In this document: positions 16,732 to 25,045 of the stretch, one piece after another
Layout: each line of letters starts with the position of its first letter
Numbering within the stretch: position 1 is the first letter of the stretch
DNA from: Clostridium rhizosphaerae
GTDB lineage: Bacteria; Bacillota; Clostridia; Clostridiales; Clostridiaceae
Assembly: GCF_016765585.1 (NCBI RefSeq)
Contig: NZ_JAESWC010000001.1
Location: forward strand, 594,423-658,422
Direction of reading: 5' to 3'
DNA length: 64,000 nucleotides
Made by a program: the position numbers and the translations under genes
The notes under the pieces: model-generated
The model's input: only the letters and a program-made list of their open reading frames with translations
What the model was told of the DNA's origin: nothing
Databases searched by the model: none

Positions 16732-17211
16732 TTACTTATGATACGGTTCTCCGTAATTAATCCTAAATCCTCTATATATCTGCTCAAGAAGTATAACTCT
16801 CATCATCTGATGAGGAAAAGTCATCTTTGAAAAAGACAGCTTATAGTCAGCTCTATTTAGAACTTCCTTTGATATTCCTAAAGAGCCCCCAATTACAAAA
16901 GCAATATTACTATCACCTTTTACTCCCAAGTCCTTTATAAGATAAGCAAGTTCTTCTGAAGAAAGCATTTTTCCTTCTATAGCTAGTACTATTACATACA
17001 TATTGTCTTTAATATACTTTAAAATAGCTTCCCCCTCTTTAGTTTTAATTTGAATTTCCTCTTTTTCGGAAGCATTGTCAGGGGTTTTTTCATCAGAAAC
17101 CTCTACTATATCTAATTTACAATATCTTTTTAACCTTTTTGAATACTCATCTATTGCATCTTTTAGGTACTTTTCTTTAATTTTTCCAACAGTTATAAGT
17201 GTAATGTTCAT
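16732..17211 (-). CDS. rlmH: 23S rRNA (pseudouridine1915-N3)-methyltransferase
   Basis: 159 residues, standard length. SPOUT-class methyltransferase that acts on 23S rRNA in the 70S ribosome. Visible motifs are the N-terminal [18 protein letters not shown], the SAM-binding [13 protein letters not shown] and the C-terminal signature [18 protein letters not shown] ending in INYGEPYHK. The end of this gene is the integration site of SCC elements in staphylococci. Here the last 24 bases recur at 12207 and, changed, at 12765. Confidence 0.97.
   Translation of the reverse strand: MNITLITVGKIKEKYLKDAIDEYSKRLKRYCKLDIVEVSDEKTPDNASEKEEIQIKTKEGEAILKYIKDNMYVIVLAIEGKMLSSEELAYLIKDLGVKGDSNIAFVIGGSLGISKEVLNRADYKLSFSKMTFPHQMMRVILLEQIYRGFRINYGEPYHK
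16736..16759 (-). repeat. att-like site in the rlmH 3' end
   Basis: This is the resident copy of the repeated 24-base segment, coding for the last residues of RlmH. Its inner part TACGG-TTCT-CCGTA has dyad symmetry; the copy at 12207 is symmetric over one more base pair. Confidence 0.65.
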
Positions 17212-17374
17212 TTATTTCTCCTTTTAAAAGATTAGTTAATAGTAATTATTACCCAGGAAATACCATATACTCTAGTTCTTAATTTTATTTTTAAATCATA
17301 AAATTATTTTAGCTTATTTTAATTAAAATTAAAACTATGCTTATGAACTATTAAATTAACATGGGGGTGTTACT

Positions 17375-19156
17375 TTGAACAATAAAGCTGTACTTACAGG
17401 CAATGAAGCCGTAAGCAGAGGCTTTTGGGAACATGGAGGAATTATAGCCTCAAGTTATCCTGGCTCTCCTACAGTTGACATCTTAGAATCACTGAAGAAA
17501 TATGAAGAAATAGACAGCGAATGGGCGACTAATGAAAAAGTAGCTTTCGAAATTGGTATGGGGGCAAGCTTTGCAGGTGCAAGAACATTAGTTTCAATGA
17601 AGCATGTTGGAGTTAATATAGCTTCAGATCCCTTTATGACATTTACTGAAACTGAAACTAACGGGGGTTTTCTTCTTGTTGTTGGTGATGATCCCGGCCT
17701 AACAAGTTCACAAAACGAGCAGGATAGCAGATTTTGGGGGAAGTTTGCTAATGTTCCGGTTCTTGATCCGTCCACACCTCAAGAGGTAAAAGACTTTACA
17801 AAAATAGGTCTTGAGCTAAGTGAAAGATTTCATACACCAGTACTTTTAAGGCTTACAAGCAGACTATGCCATTGCAGAGGAGTTGTTGAACTTTCTGATA
17901 GAAAGGAAGTAAAGCCATATGGCTTTAAGGAAGATCAGAAAAAATACTGTATGCTTCCACCTTATTCAAATGCCCAACAATATTTCATGAAAGAAAGAAT
18001 GGAAAAGCTTGAAGACTTTAATAATGACTTTTCCTTAAATATCGTTGAAGAAGCTGATGCTGATACTCTTATAATTACAAGTGGTATGCCGTACGAAGTG
18101 CTTAAGGAGTTAAGTCCTAAAGCATCTATACTTAAGCTTGCCATGGTATGGCCTCTTCCTATTGATAAAATAAAAAATATAGTTTCTAAATACAAAAATG
18201 TACTTGTTATAGAAGAAATGATGCCTTTAATTGAAGAAGCCTTAAGAATAAATGGTATTTCAGCCCAAGGGAAAGCCTATTTTCCTTTTACAGGAGAATT
18301 TACTGTAGAAGTAATTGAAGAGGGTTTGAGCAAAGCCGGAATTATTAGACCTTTAAAGGGTGAAGTCTCAGAGAAAACACCAATTATTCCCAGACCTCCT
18401 ATGCTTTGTGCTGGATGTCCCCATAGACCAATTTACAGCATACTTAAAGCCGCTAAGGCTGTTGTTATGGGAGATATAGGCTGTTATTCTCTAGCAGTTC
18501 AAGAACCTTTTGAGGTTCATAAAACAAACATAAGCATGGGTGCTTCTTTAGGCTCGGCACTAGGAATGGCAAAGGTTTATAAAAGAATGGGGATAGATAA
18601 ACCTATAGTTGCAACCATAGGAGATGGCACCTTTTTTCATTCCGGTATGACTGGCTTTGTGCAGCTTGCACAGTCAAAAGAAAACATAACAGTGATTGTA
18701 CTGGATAATAGGACTACAGCAATGACGGGAGGGCAAATAACTCCGACAACAGGGGACTACTTTAAAGAAGAAAACTTATATTCATTAAATATATTTGAAG
18801 TTCTGCATTCCTTTGGAATAACAGACATAACTGAGATCGATCAGTTTAAATATAAAGAAACAAAAGAAACTATACTTGCTTCTATGAAAAGAGAAGGTTT
18901 ATCAGTAATAATAGCCACAAGACCCTGCGCTCTTAATTATAAAATTAGAGAACCTTATTTTTATGTTGATGAGAATATATGCATAGGCTGCAGAAGCTGT
19001 ATAAAAGTAAACTGTCCTCCAATTTCTATGAAGCTTTATGAAGGTAAAAATAAAAAGAATTCTTTTATAGATCCTGATATGTGTGTAGGCTGCTCTGTTT
19101 GTTCTCAAGTTTGTCCTGTAGGGGCCATAAAAAGAAGCTCTGAAAGAGCTGAATAG
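17375..19156 (+). CDS. iorA: Indolepyruvate:ferredoxin oxidoreductase, alpha subunit
   Basis: 593 residues. Thiamine-diphosphate and iron-sulfur enzyme that oxidises aryl-pyruvates, made from aromatic amino acids, to aryl-acetyl-CoA while reducing ferredoxin. The N-terminal pyrimidine-binding domain (GNEAVSRGFWEHGG, SSYPGSPTVD), the TPP motif GDGTFFHSGMTG (~415) and two C-terminal ferredoxin motifs (CIGCRSCIKVNCPP and CVGCSVCSQVCPVGA) are visible. The start is TTG at 17375 after GGGGGTG. iorB follows after a hairpin element. Confidence 0.96.
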   Translation: MNNKAVLTGNEAVSRGFWEHGGIIASSYPGSPTVDILESLKKYEEIDSEWATNEKVAFEIGMGASFAGARTLVSMKHVGVNIASDPFMTFTETETNGGFLLVVGDDPGLTSSQNEQDSRFWGKFANVPVLDPSTPQEVKDFTKIGLELSERFHTPVLLRLTSRLCHCRGVVELSDRKEVKPYGFKEDQKKYCMLPPYSNAQQYFMKERMEKLEDFNNDFSLNIVEEADADTLIITSGMPYEVLKELSPKASILKLAMVWPLPIDKIKNIVSKYKNVLVIEEMMPLIEEALRINGISAQGKAYFPFTGEFTVEVIEEGLSKAGIIRPLKGEVSEKTPIIPRPPMLCAGCPHRPIYSILKAAKAVVMGDIGCYSLAVQEPFEVHKTNISMGASLGSALGMAKVYKRMGIDKPIVATIGDGTFFHSGMTGFVQLAQSKENITVIVLDNRTTAMTGGQITPTTGDYFKEENLYSLNIFEVLHSFGITDITEIDQFKYKETKETILASMKREGLSVIIATRPCALNYKIREPYFYVDENICIGCRSCIKVNCPPISMKLYEGKNKKNSFIDPDMCVGCSVCSQVCPVGAIKRSSERAE

Positions 19157-19241
19157 GAGGCAAAAGCCCTAAATGGGCTTTTGGGGCAGCTTGCGAGTGG
19201 AAACGAGTACTAATAAGCTGCCCAGTATTTCGAGGAAGGAG
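19155..19241 (+). repeat. Hairpin element copy D, ends in the iorB ribosome-binding site
   Basis: After the iorA stop and a GGAGG come hairpin 1, CAAAAGCCC-TAAAT-GGGCTTTTG (19161-19183), and hairpin 2, GGGCAGCTT / AAGCTGCCC (19184-19223). A short TTC-GAG-GAA stem then runs into AAGGAG, the iorB Shine-Dalgarno. Loop TAAAT and the GCGAGTGG segment are shared with copy C, while the stem bases changed in pairs. Confidence 0.75.
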
Positions 19242-19250
19242 AAATTTATT

Positions 19251-19823
19251 TTGGATACAACAAATATACTTATATGCGGTGTTGGAGGTCAAGGACTAGT
19301 CCTTACAACAAAAATATTAGCAGAAGCAGCCTTTGAAGAAGATTATGATTTAAAAACCAGCGATGTAATCGGCCTTTCTCAAAGGGGTGGTATGGTTTGG
19401 GGAAGCGTGCGTTTTGGCAAAAAAATTTACTCTGCTCTAATACCTGATGGTGAGGCTGATATACTGCTTGCTATGGAAGAACTTGAAGGACTTCGCTGGT
19501 CAAGTTCACTAAAAACAGGAGGAAAAGTTATATTGAATGAACATAAAACCTTTCCTAACAGAATTTTAATAGAAAAAGAAGAATATCCGGAGTCTATTAA
19601 TGAAACCTTAGTAAATAAAGGCTTTGAGATTTTTTCAGTTAACGCTAATAAAGCTGCTAAAGGATTAAACAATATAAAGGTAGTAAATTTGGTGCTATTA
19701 GGCAAACTTTCAACATTTCTTTCACTTAGTTTAAGTACTTGGGAAAAGGTTATAGAAAAAAATGTTCCTCCTAGCACTGTAGACTTAAATAAAAAAGCTT
19801 TTATGCTAGGAAGAACCCTGTAA
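19251..19823 (+). CDS. iorB: Indolepyruvate:ferredoxin oxidoreductase, beta subunit
   Basis: About 190 residues from TTG 19251, which follows AAGGAG by 9 bases; the longer frame from 19173 would run through the hairpin element and is not a real start. Gamma-domain fold of the 2-oxoacid oxidoreductase family: ILICGVGGQGLVLTTKILAE at the N-terminus and SDVIGLSQRGGMVWGSVRFG. It forms the complex with IorA. Confidence 0.95.
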   Translation: MDTTNILICGVGGQGLVLTTKILAEAAFEEDYDLKTSDVIGLSQRGGMVWGSVRFGKKIYSALIPDGEADILLAMEELEGLRWSSSLKTGGKVILNEHKTFPNRILIEKEEYPESINETLVNKGFEIFSVNANKAAKGLNNIKVVNLVLLGKLSTFLSLSLSTWEKVIEKNVPPSTVDLNKKAFMLGRTL

Positions 19824-19869
19824 ATAAAAATCTCAGCTGAAACTAATTTTTCAGCTGAGATTTTTATTT
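19823..19869. terminator. Bidirectional terminator between iorB and the SEC-C gene
   Basis: AAATAAAAATCTCAGCTGAA pairs with TTCAGCTGAGATTTTTATTT, giving T-runs on both strands. Confidence 0.9.
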
Positions 19870-19874
19870 AAAAT

Positions 19875-20378
19875 TTAAGCATTTACTCCGCAACACTTTT
19901 TATACTTCTTTCCACTGCCGCATGGACATGGATCATTTCTTCCAACTCTATTTTCATTTACTATAGTTTTGGTTTCTCTCCAGTTAACTTGAATCTCTCT
20001 TCTCTTTTCCTTTGAGAATATACCTTCCCATTGTGGAAGCTCATATAAATAATCAGCTTTTGCATCGAGCATATTAAAATATAATTTCTCAAAGTCTATT
20101 TTTAATTCTATTTCTGAATTTTCATCTAACTTCTCAAGATCAATAGGCGCTATAAGACTTTCATTTATTCCATCTAAGAATCCCATAAAGAATATACTGC
20201 TTGTTCCATACTCTTCACCTAAATTCTTTATAGTACCTTTTACTTCATTTTTATGATTAGCTAAAAGCTTAGTATATATGCTTTTTTCTACAGTTCCATA
20301 TTCTCTCCAGAAAGCAGCTTCTCCCTTTGTTTTAACATAGTCTACAACCATATCTGTCCATTGTTTGTATAGGCTCAT
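19875..20378 (-). CDS. SEC-C metal-binding motif protein
   Basis: 167 residues. The C-terminus is a SEC-C zinc-binding tail, [16 protein letters not shown], as in SecA and many small proteins of uncertain role. The rest is a helical domain without a recognised family. AGGAG precedes the ATG. It is convergent with iorB. Confidence 0.85.
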   Translation of the reverse strand: MSLYKQWTDMVVDYVKTKGEAAFWREYGTVEKSIYTKLLANHKNEVKGTIKNLGEEYGTSSIFFMGFLDGINESLIAPIDLEKLDENSEIELKIDFEKLYFNMLDAKADYLYELPQWEGIFSKEKRREIQVNWRETKTIVNENRVGRNDPCPCGSGKKYKKCCGVNA

Positions 20379-20487
20379 GTTTATTATCTCCTTTTGTAAA
20401 ATCTTTTCAAATCCTTAATGTTTTATATATATTATAATTGAAATTATAACCATTTTCAATATTTGTAAATTACATCTCTGCTGCAAG

Positions 20488-21057
20488 TTACTTTTTAATT
20501 ATTTGCTCTAAATCTTCTTTTCCAAAAGGCTTTGAAATATCAAAGTTTCCACCAATAGTTTTAACATCACTATTATCAATCAGGATTTTCACTTTTGTTA
20601 TAGAAGGCAGTTGAGTTAAGGAATTAAGAATACTTCTTAAGCATGCTTCCTCCTTTGAAGGAGTCATAGTGATTCTTGCTTCACCACTTAAGCTCACATA
20701 AGCAATTCCATCCTTTATAGAAAAGCTTATAAGTCTTGTTTCCTTTGGCAAAATAGGCTTTAAGTTACTCGTAGCCTTCGACGGTCCTTTTAAAAGTTCC
20801 TGCATAATTATTTCGCCTAAGAGTTCTTCCTTATTAATAAGCCTTTCTTCCTTAGACATTTCAACCTTGTCTTTGCTTTGAGATGAATCAAAGTACAAGT
20901 CTAAATTAACGCTATTGTCTTTTTCTTTTGGTAATGCAAGGTTTTTTATCTTCTCGTTATTATTTATACTGAGTTTATCTTTCTTTTCACACCCAGTAAA
21001 ACCTAAAGTTGAAACAACAACTCCGCTAATAAGAAAAGCCAATACTGCTTTTTTCAT
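20488..21057 (-). CDS. GerMN-domain lipoprotein
   Basis: About 189 residues from ATG 21057, chosen for the GAGGTG upstream and the immediate signal peptide. The lipobox LGFTGC is at ~18-23. A single GerMN domain follows (MQELLKGPSK, PILPKETRLISFSIKDGIAYV, LNSLTQLPSI), as found in the spore-germination/cortex protein GerM and other sporulation lipoproteins. It lies 16 bases after walJ on the same strand and is probably co-transcribed with walJ. Confidence 0.88.
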   Translation of the reverse strand: MKKAVLAFLISGVVVSTLGFTGCEKKDKLSINNNEKIKNLALPKEKDNSVNLDLYFDSSQSKDKVEMSKEERLINKEELLGEIIMQELLKGPSKATSNLKPILPKETRLISFSIKDGIAYVSLSGEARITMTPSKEEACLRSILNSLTQLPSITKVKILIDNSDVKTIGGNFDISKPFGKEDLEQIIKK

Positions 21058-21073
21058 ACTTTTCACCTCTTTA

Positions 21074-21862
21074 TTAAAACTCAACATAATTACTCGGCAT
21101 GTCCCTTCTGGCCACAGTTAAACCTATATCTTTAGTTAAATCTATTTTGCTTTCCCTTAGTATATTAACAACAGTTTGATATGCAAGTTCTGGATAGTTA
21201 TTTGTTTCACTTAAGTGTCCAAGTATAACCCGCTTCCTTCTAGTTCCATCTACAAGGTTAGCTATGGCTCTTCCACAATCTTCATTAGACAAATGACCAA
21301 CATCACTTAAAACTCTTCTCTTTAAAGTATATGGATAAGGTCCAAACTTTAGCATCTCAACATCGTGATTACTTTCCAGCAGCACCACATCAGCATCCTC
21401 AATATTTTTTCTAACTTCTTCAGAATAATGCCCCAAATCTGTGGCTATAGATATCTTCTTGTTTCCATTGTATATTGCATAACCCTGAGGTGCTGCAGCA
21501 TCATGAGGTATTTTATAACTTAATATATCCAAATCCTTAATTGTTACAGTACCTTCATCTATTAATCTTATATTATGTTCCTTAATGTTTCCAACAATAT
21601 TCTGCATAGCTTTCCAAGTAAGTTCATTAGTATACACAGGAACATTGTATTTTCTTGATAAAACTCCAACACCTTTTACATGATCAGAATGTTCATGAGT
21701 TACAAAAATACCATCTAATTCAGCAGGATTTTGCCCTATATCACTAAGAGCTTTCTCAATGTTTTTACCTGCCATTCCTGCATCTATAAGTATATTAGCA
21801 TTTCCGGAGGATACAAACATGCTGTTACCACTGCTGCCACTATATAAAGAACAAAATATCAT
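21074..21862 (-). CDS. walJ: Metallo-beta-lactamase fold hydrolase, WalJ/YycJ type
   Basis: 262 residues. The metal motif THEHSDHVKG (~57), later metal ligands in ATDLGHYS (~140) and GHLSETN (~225) are all present, so it should be a two-metal enzyme. In Firmicutes YycJ/WalJ lies near the walRK wall-homeostasis genes and has been linked to coordination of DNA replication with the cell wall and to exonuclease activity. No walRK is in the window. It follows murA on the same strand. Confidence 0.9.
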   Translation of the reverse strand: MIFCSLYSGSSGNSMFVSSGNANILIDAGMAGKNIEKALSDIGQNPAELDGIFVTHEHSDHVKGVGVLSRKYNVPVYTNELTWKAMQNIVGNIKEHNIRLIDEGTVTIKDLDILSYKIPHDAAAPQGYAIYNGNKKISIATDLGHYSEEVRKNIEDADVVLLESNHDVEMLKFGPYPYTLKRRVLSDVGHLSNEDCGRAIANLVDGTRRKRVILGHLSETNNYPELAYQTVVNILRESKIDLTKDIGLTVARRDMPSNYVEF

Positions 21863-21890
21863 ACTTTAATCCTCCTAAGTCTATAAACAA

Positions 21891-23156
21891 TTAGCAGTCT
21901 TCTGTCTTTATCCTTCTTATATCTGCACCTAACATCTTAAACTTTTCTTCTATATGTGGATATCCTCTATCTACATGATCTATACAAGTTACCTCTGTAG
22001 TTCCCTCCGCCATAAGACCCGCGATAATCATTGCTGCTCCAGCTCTTAAATCTGTTGCTTTTAAAACAGCTCCTGTAAGCTTTGAAACTCCATCTATAAT
22101 TGCAGTTCTTCCTTCAACCTTTACGCTGGCTCCCATTTTCTTAAGTTCATCAACAAATTTAAATCTGCTTTCCCAAACACTTTCATTAACTATACTTCTA
22201 CCTCTAGATACCGATAGAAGAGTAGTCATCGGCTGCTGAACATCTGTTGGAAAACCAGGATAAGGAAGTGTCTTTATATTAGCTCCTTTTAAATTTCTAT
22301 CAGATCTAATAAGTAAAGAATCTTCATTTTCAATGACTTCTACTCCCATTTCTATAAGCTTTGCTGATATGGACTCCATATGCTTTGGAATTATGTTGCC
22401 GACTACAACTTCTCCTCCACAAGCAGCAGTAGCTATCATATATGTACCCGCCTCAATCTGGTCAGGAATTACACTATAATTACAACCCTTAAGTTCCTTT
22501 ACTCCTGTAATTCTAATAACATCAGTTCCGGCACCCTTTATATTGGCACCCATTGAGTTCATAAAATTGGCAACATCTACAACATGAGGTTCCTTTGCTA
22601 CATTTTCAAGAGTAGTCGTCCCTTCTGCAAGAGTTGCTGCAAGCATTACGTTAATAGTAGCCCCAACACTGACTACATCAAAAAAGATATTAGCTCCAAC
22701 TAATCTCTCTGCCTTTGCTGTTACTACGCCATGTTCAATATTAACTGTTGCTCCTAGCGCTTCAAAGCCCTTAATGTGCTGATCTATAGGTCTTACCCCT
22801 ATAGCACAGCCTCCTGGGAGGTCTACATGGGCTTCTTTAAATCTTCCAAGAAGAGCCCCAATTAAATAATAAGACGCTCTCATTCTTCTAACATCATCTG
22901 TATTTGCAAAAACATTATTTATAGTAGTACTATCTATAGTTACAGTATTGTTTCCTCTAATAAGCTTACAATTAAGGCTTTCTATAATTCTTTCTATACA
23001 TTGAACATCTTCAATATCAGGAATATTATCAATTATAGAAACACCTTGGCTCGCCATTACAGCTGCTGGAAGTATAGCTACAGCAGCATTTTTAGCTCCA
23101 CTTATATCAATTTTTCCAAATAATTTTCTTCCACCATTTATAACTAGCTTTTCCAT
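21891..23156 (-). CDS. murA: UDP-N-acetylglucosamine 1-carboxyvinyltransferase
   Basis: 421 residues from ATG 23156 (the usual MurA size); the longer frame to 23267 adds residues with no counterpart in the family. First committed step of peptidoglycan synthesis: transfers enolpyruvate from PEP to UDP-GlcNAc. [17 protein letters not shown] (N-terminus), the catalytic-loop Cys in [14 protein letters not shown] (~115; the fosfomycin target) and the C-terminal [17 protein letters not shown] are visible. The Cys is present, so it should be fosfomycin-sensitive in principle. Confidence 0.97.
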   Translation of the reverse strand: MEKLVINGGRKLFGKIDISGAKNAAVAILPAAVMASQGVSIIDNIPDIEDVQCIERIIESLNCKLIRGNNTVTIDSTTINNVFANTDDVRRMRASYYLIGALLGRFKEAHVDLPGGCAIGVRPIDQHIKGFEALGATVNIEHGVVTAKAERLVGANIFFDVVSVGATINVMLAATLAEGTTTLENVAKEPHVVDVANFMNSMGANIKGAGTDVIRITGVKELKGCNYSVIPDQIEAGTYMIATAACGGEVVVGNIIPKHMESISAKLIEMGVEVIENEDSLLIRSDRNLKGANIKTLPYPGFPTDVQQPMTTLLSVSRGRSIVNESVWESRFKFVDELKKMGASVKVEGRTAIIDGVSKLTGAVLKATDLRAGAAMIIAGLMAEGTTEVTCIDHVDRGYPHIEEKFKMLGADIRRIKTEDC

Positions 23157-23416
23157 GCCAGCACCCATCCTTACCAAATTTAATTTATATGTCAACTTCT
23201 TAATTTTTATGCTATGTTCAGAATAAATTACAAATTTTATTATAACACAATATATATAATTTAACATAAAATTTTATAGAAAGTATCCATAGGAATATTT
23301 TGCCACATTCAACTAAAAACATACATTTCCAGTTTATATTTATATATTATATATTAAAAACAGTTTACTTTCTATGGTAATATATATTTTCCATGGAAAT
23401 AATAACAATAAAATAA
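23157..23416. other. murA upstream region
   Basis: No gene. It presumably holds the leftward murA promoter. A 10-bp inverted pair ATAGAAAGTA (23275) / TACTTTCTAT (23364) is spaced 79 bases apart; its meaning is unclear. Confidence 0.4.
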
Positions 23417-23461
23417 AAATGAAGAATTGAAATTATAACATTTCAATTCTTCATTTTTGTT
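23417..23461 (-). terminator. Terminator after the DUF1540 gene
   Basis: AAAATGAAGAATTGAAAT pairs with ATTTCAATTCTTCATTTT (18 bp) around a short loop, with A/T tails on both sides. Confidence 0.9.
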
Positions 23462-23464
23462 TTT

Positions 23465-23644
23465 CTACCTTATTTCAAAACTTCCACAGTCTGTACATTG
23501 AACTGTACTTGCTTGAGGTTCATGTTTAACTACTTGAATTTGCTCAAGTGTACAATAATTATCATCTTTACAATGATACTTGCATTCTGTAACTGTGCAT
23601 CCTATGCTTGCGTTGTGCTCCATTGATTCTAATCTGTGTTTCAT
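23465..23644 (-). CDS. Small DUF1540 protein
   Basis: 59 residues, MKHRLESMEHNASIGCTVTE... to ...CTDCGSFEIR. Five Cys lie in a CxxxxC-CxxxC-xxxxxC...CxxC pattern typical of DUF1540, which is likely a metal-binding domain and is often seen in spore-formers. AGGAGG lies 7 bases before ATG 23644. It is a single gene with its own terminator. Confidence 0.85.
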   Translation of the reverse strand: MKHRLESMEHNASIGCTVTECKYHCKDDNYCTLEQIQVVKHEPQASTVQCTDCGSFEIR

Positions 23645-23875
23645 ACTCTTTCCTCCTGTAACTGTATTATTTTCTATAAAACTTCATATACATTATCTAT
23701 GCGTACAATGTACACAAGTTTAGTATGAGAAGAAATATGATGTATTATACTTGCCATAAATATGCTATAATAGGTACTGAAAAATAAAAAAATGTAAAAT
23801 AAAGAATTATAAAAATTTTTAATATAAAATTTTAAATTAAATTCTTAATTTGTTTTGGGTTTACGGGGGACTTAT

Positions 23876-24424
23876 ATGAAGTATTATTTAGTTGCTTTAT
23901 TTGATACAGAATCTTACAACGCTATGGAAGTTATTCAAAAAAGTATCTGCAAAAAGTATAAGACTTATAAAAACATTCCTATGCTGCACATAACTTTAGA
24001 AGTAATTGATGATCCAGATATTGAAAAACTATCTAAGGTTATAACAGATATATTAAAACCATATAAAAAGTTTAAAGTTGAAACGAATGGAATCGTTTGT
24101 TTTGACCCGCCTTATAAATCAGTTAACTTAAAAATTGAAAATAAAGGATACATTATAAGGCTTGCAAGAACTATAAATGATACATTAAAGCTGCACGGTT
24201 TTAATGTTAGAGAAAATATAGATAACTGGGATCTTCATGTTTCTCTTGCTAATACAAATTATGCTGTAAGAGAATGGTCGGGCCGAGAATATGTTGCAGC
24301 CTGCAATTCTGCGAAACAGGAAGGTTTTTATAGATTAGCAAAAATAGAAAGAATAGAGCTTTGGAAGCCTATTAACAATAGAAAAGAAATGCTTGTAAAA
24401 AGCTTCCCTCTTAGAGACTTTTAA
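23876..24424 (+). CDS. 2H phosphoesterase superfamily protein (2'-5' RNA ligase-like)
   Basis: About 182 residues. Two His-x-Ser/Thr motifs define the family: HITLEV (~39) and HVSLAN (~122). Relatives open or form 2'-5' RNA linkages or cyclic phosphodiesters; the substrate here is unknown. ATG 23876 is chosen over TTG 23855 because GGGGGAC lies upstream. It has its own terminator. Confidence 0.85.
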   Translation: MKYYLVALFDTESYNAMEVIQKSICKKYKTYKNIPMLHITLEVIDDPDIEKLSKVITDILKPYKKFKVETNGIVCFDPPYKSVNLKIENKGYIIRLARTINDTLKLHGFNVRENIDNWDLHVSLANTNYAVREWSGREYVAACNSAKQEGFYRLAKIERIELWKPINNRKEMLVKSFPLRDF

Positions 24425-24453
24425 GTCCGGCTGATTATCAGCCGGATTTTTTA
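24423..24453 (+). terminator. Terminator after the 2H phosphoesterase gene
   Basis: AGTCCGGCTGAT / ATCAGCCGGATT hairpin followed by TTTTT. Confidence 0.92.
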
Positions 24454-24471
24454 CTATTTTTCGAAAACAAA

Positions 24472-24496
24472 AAACTAACTGCCTTTTATTTACGTC
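24472..24496 (+). promoter_or_regulatory. ECF-type promoter before the sigma-factor gene
   Basis: AAAC at 24472-24475 and CGTC at 24493-24496 with a 17-base spacer match the AAAC-N16/17-CGTC pattern of ECF sigma factors. The gene behind it encodes an ECF sigma factor, so self-activation is likely. Confidence 0.5.
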
Positions 24497-24536
24497 TAAT
24501 AGTTATAAAAAATAAAACAAAGGCGGTGCACTAAAT

Positions 24537-25043
24537 GTGGGGGAAGAATTAATGTTGGATAACTGTCTAGATAAAAATACCTTTTGTATTCTTATCAATG
24601 AAAAAAAAGAAAGCCTCTATAGAATGGCTTATATGCATGTTAAAAACAGTGATGATGCTTTAGAGATAGTACAGGAAGCTATATATAAAGCTTATTTATC
24701 CTTTGAAAAGCTTAAGGACTTAAAATATTTTAATACTTGGGTTACTAGAATAGTAATTAACTGTTCTCTTGACTATATAAGGAAAAGAAAAAAGCTTGTA
24801 TTCCTTGAAGAAAATATTAGCAGCGGCGAATATAATGCTGATAATAAAGAAGAACTCATTGATTTATACAATGCCATAGACAAGCTTAAAGGCAATTCAA
24901 AAACCATTGTTATTTTAAAATATTTTGAGGGCTTAACCATAAATAATATAGCTGAAATTTTAAATTGTTCTGTAAGTAAGGTAAAGAACCATCTTCATAA
25001 AGCATTAAAAGAATTAAGATTAGAATTAAAAGAGGAGGATTAG
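24537..25043 (+). CDS. ECF-type RNA polymerase sigma factor
   Basis: 168 residues. Region 2 (LYRMAYMHVKNSDDALEIVQ and YLSFEKLKDLKYFNTWVTRI) and region 4 (LKYFEGLTINNIAEILNCSV...KNHLHKALKEL) are clear. Either GTG 24537 or ATG 24552 may start it: a five-codon frame ATG 24535 to TAA 24552 overlaps the latter as TAATG. The next gene starts two bases after its stop and is its probable membrane regulator. Confidence 0.92.
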   Translation: MGEELMLDNCLDKNTFCILINEKKESLYRMAYMHVKNSDDALEIVQEAIYKAYLSFEKLKDLKYFNTWVTRIVINCSLDYIRKRKKLVFLEENISSGEYNADNKEELIDLYNAIDKLKGNSKTIVILKYFEGLTINNIAEILNCSVSKVKNHLHKALKELRLELKEED

Positions 25044-25045
25044 TA

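Noticed and set aside
24535..24552. Five-codon frame as a separate leader peptide gene
   Set aside because: It is too short to call a gene. It is noted only because it overlaps the possible sigma-factor start.
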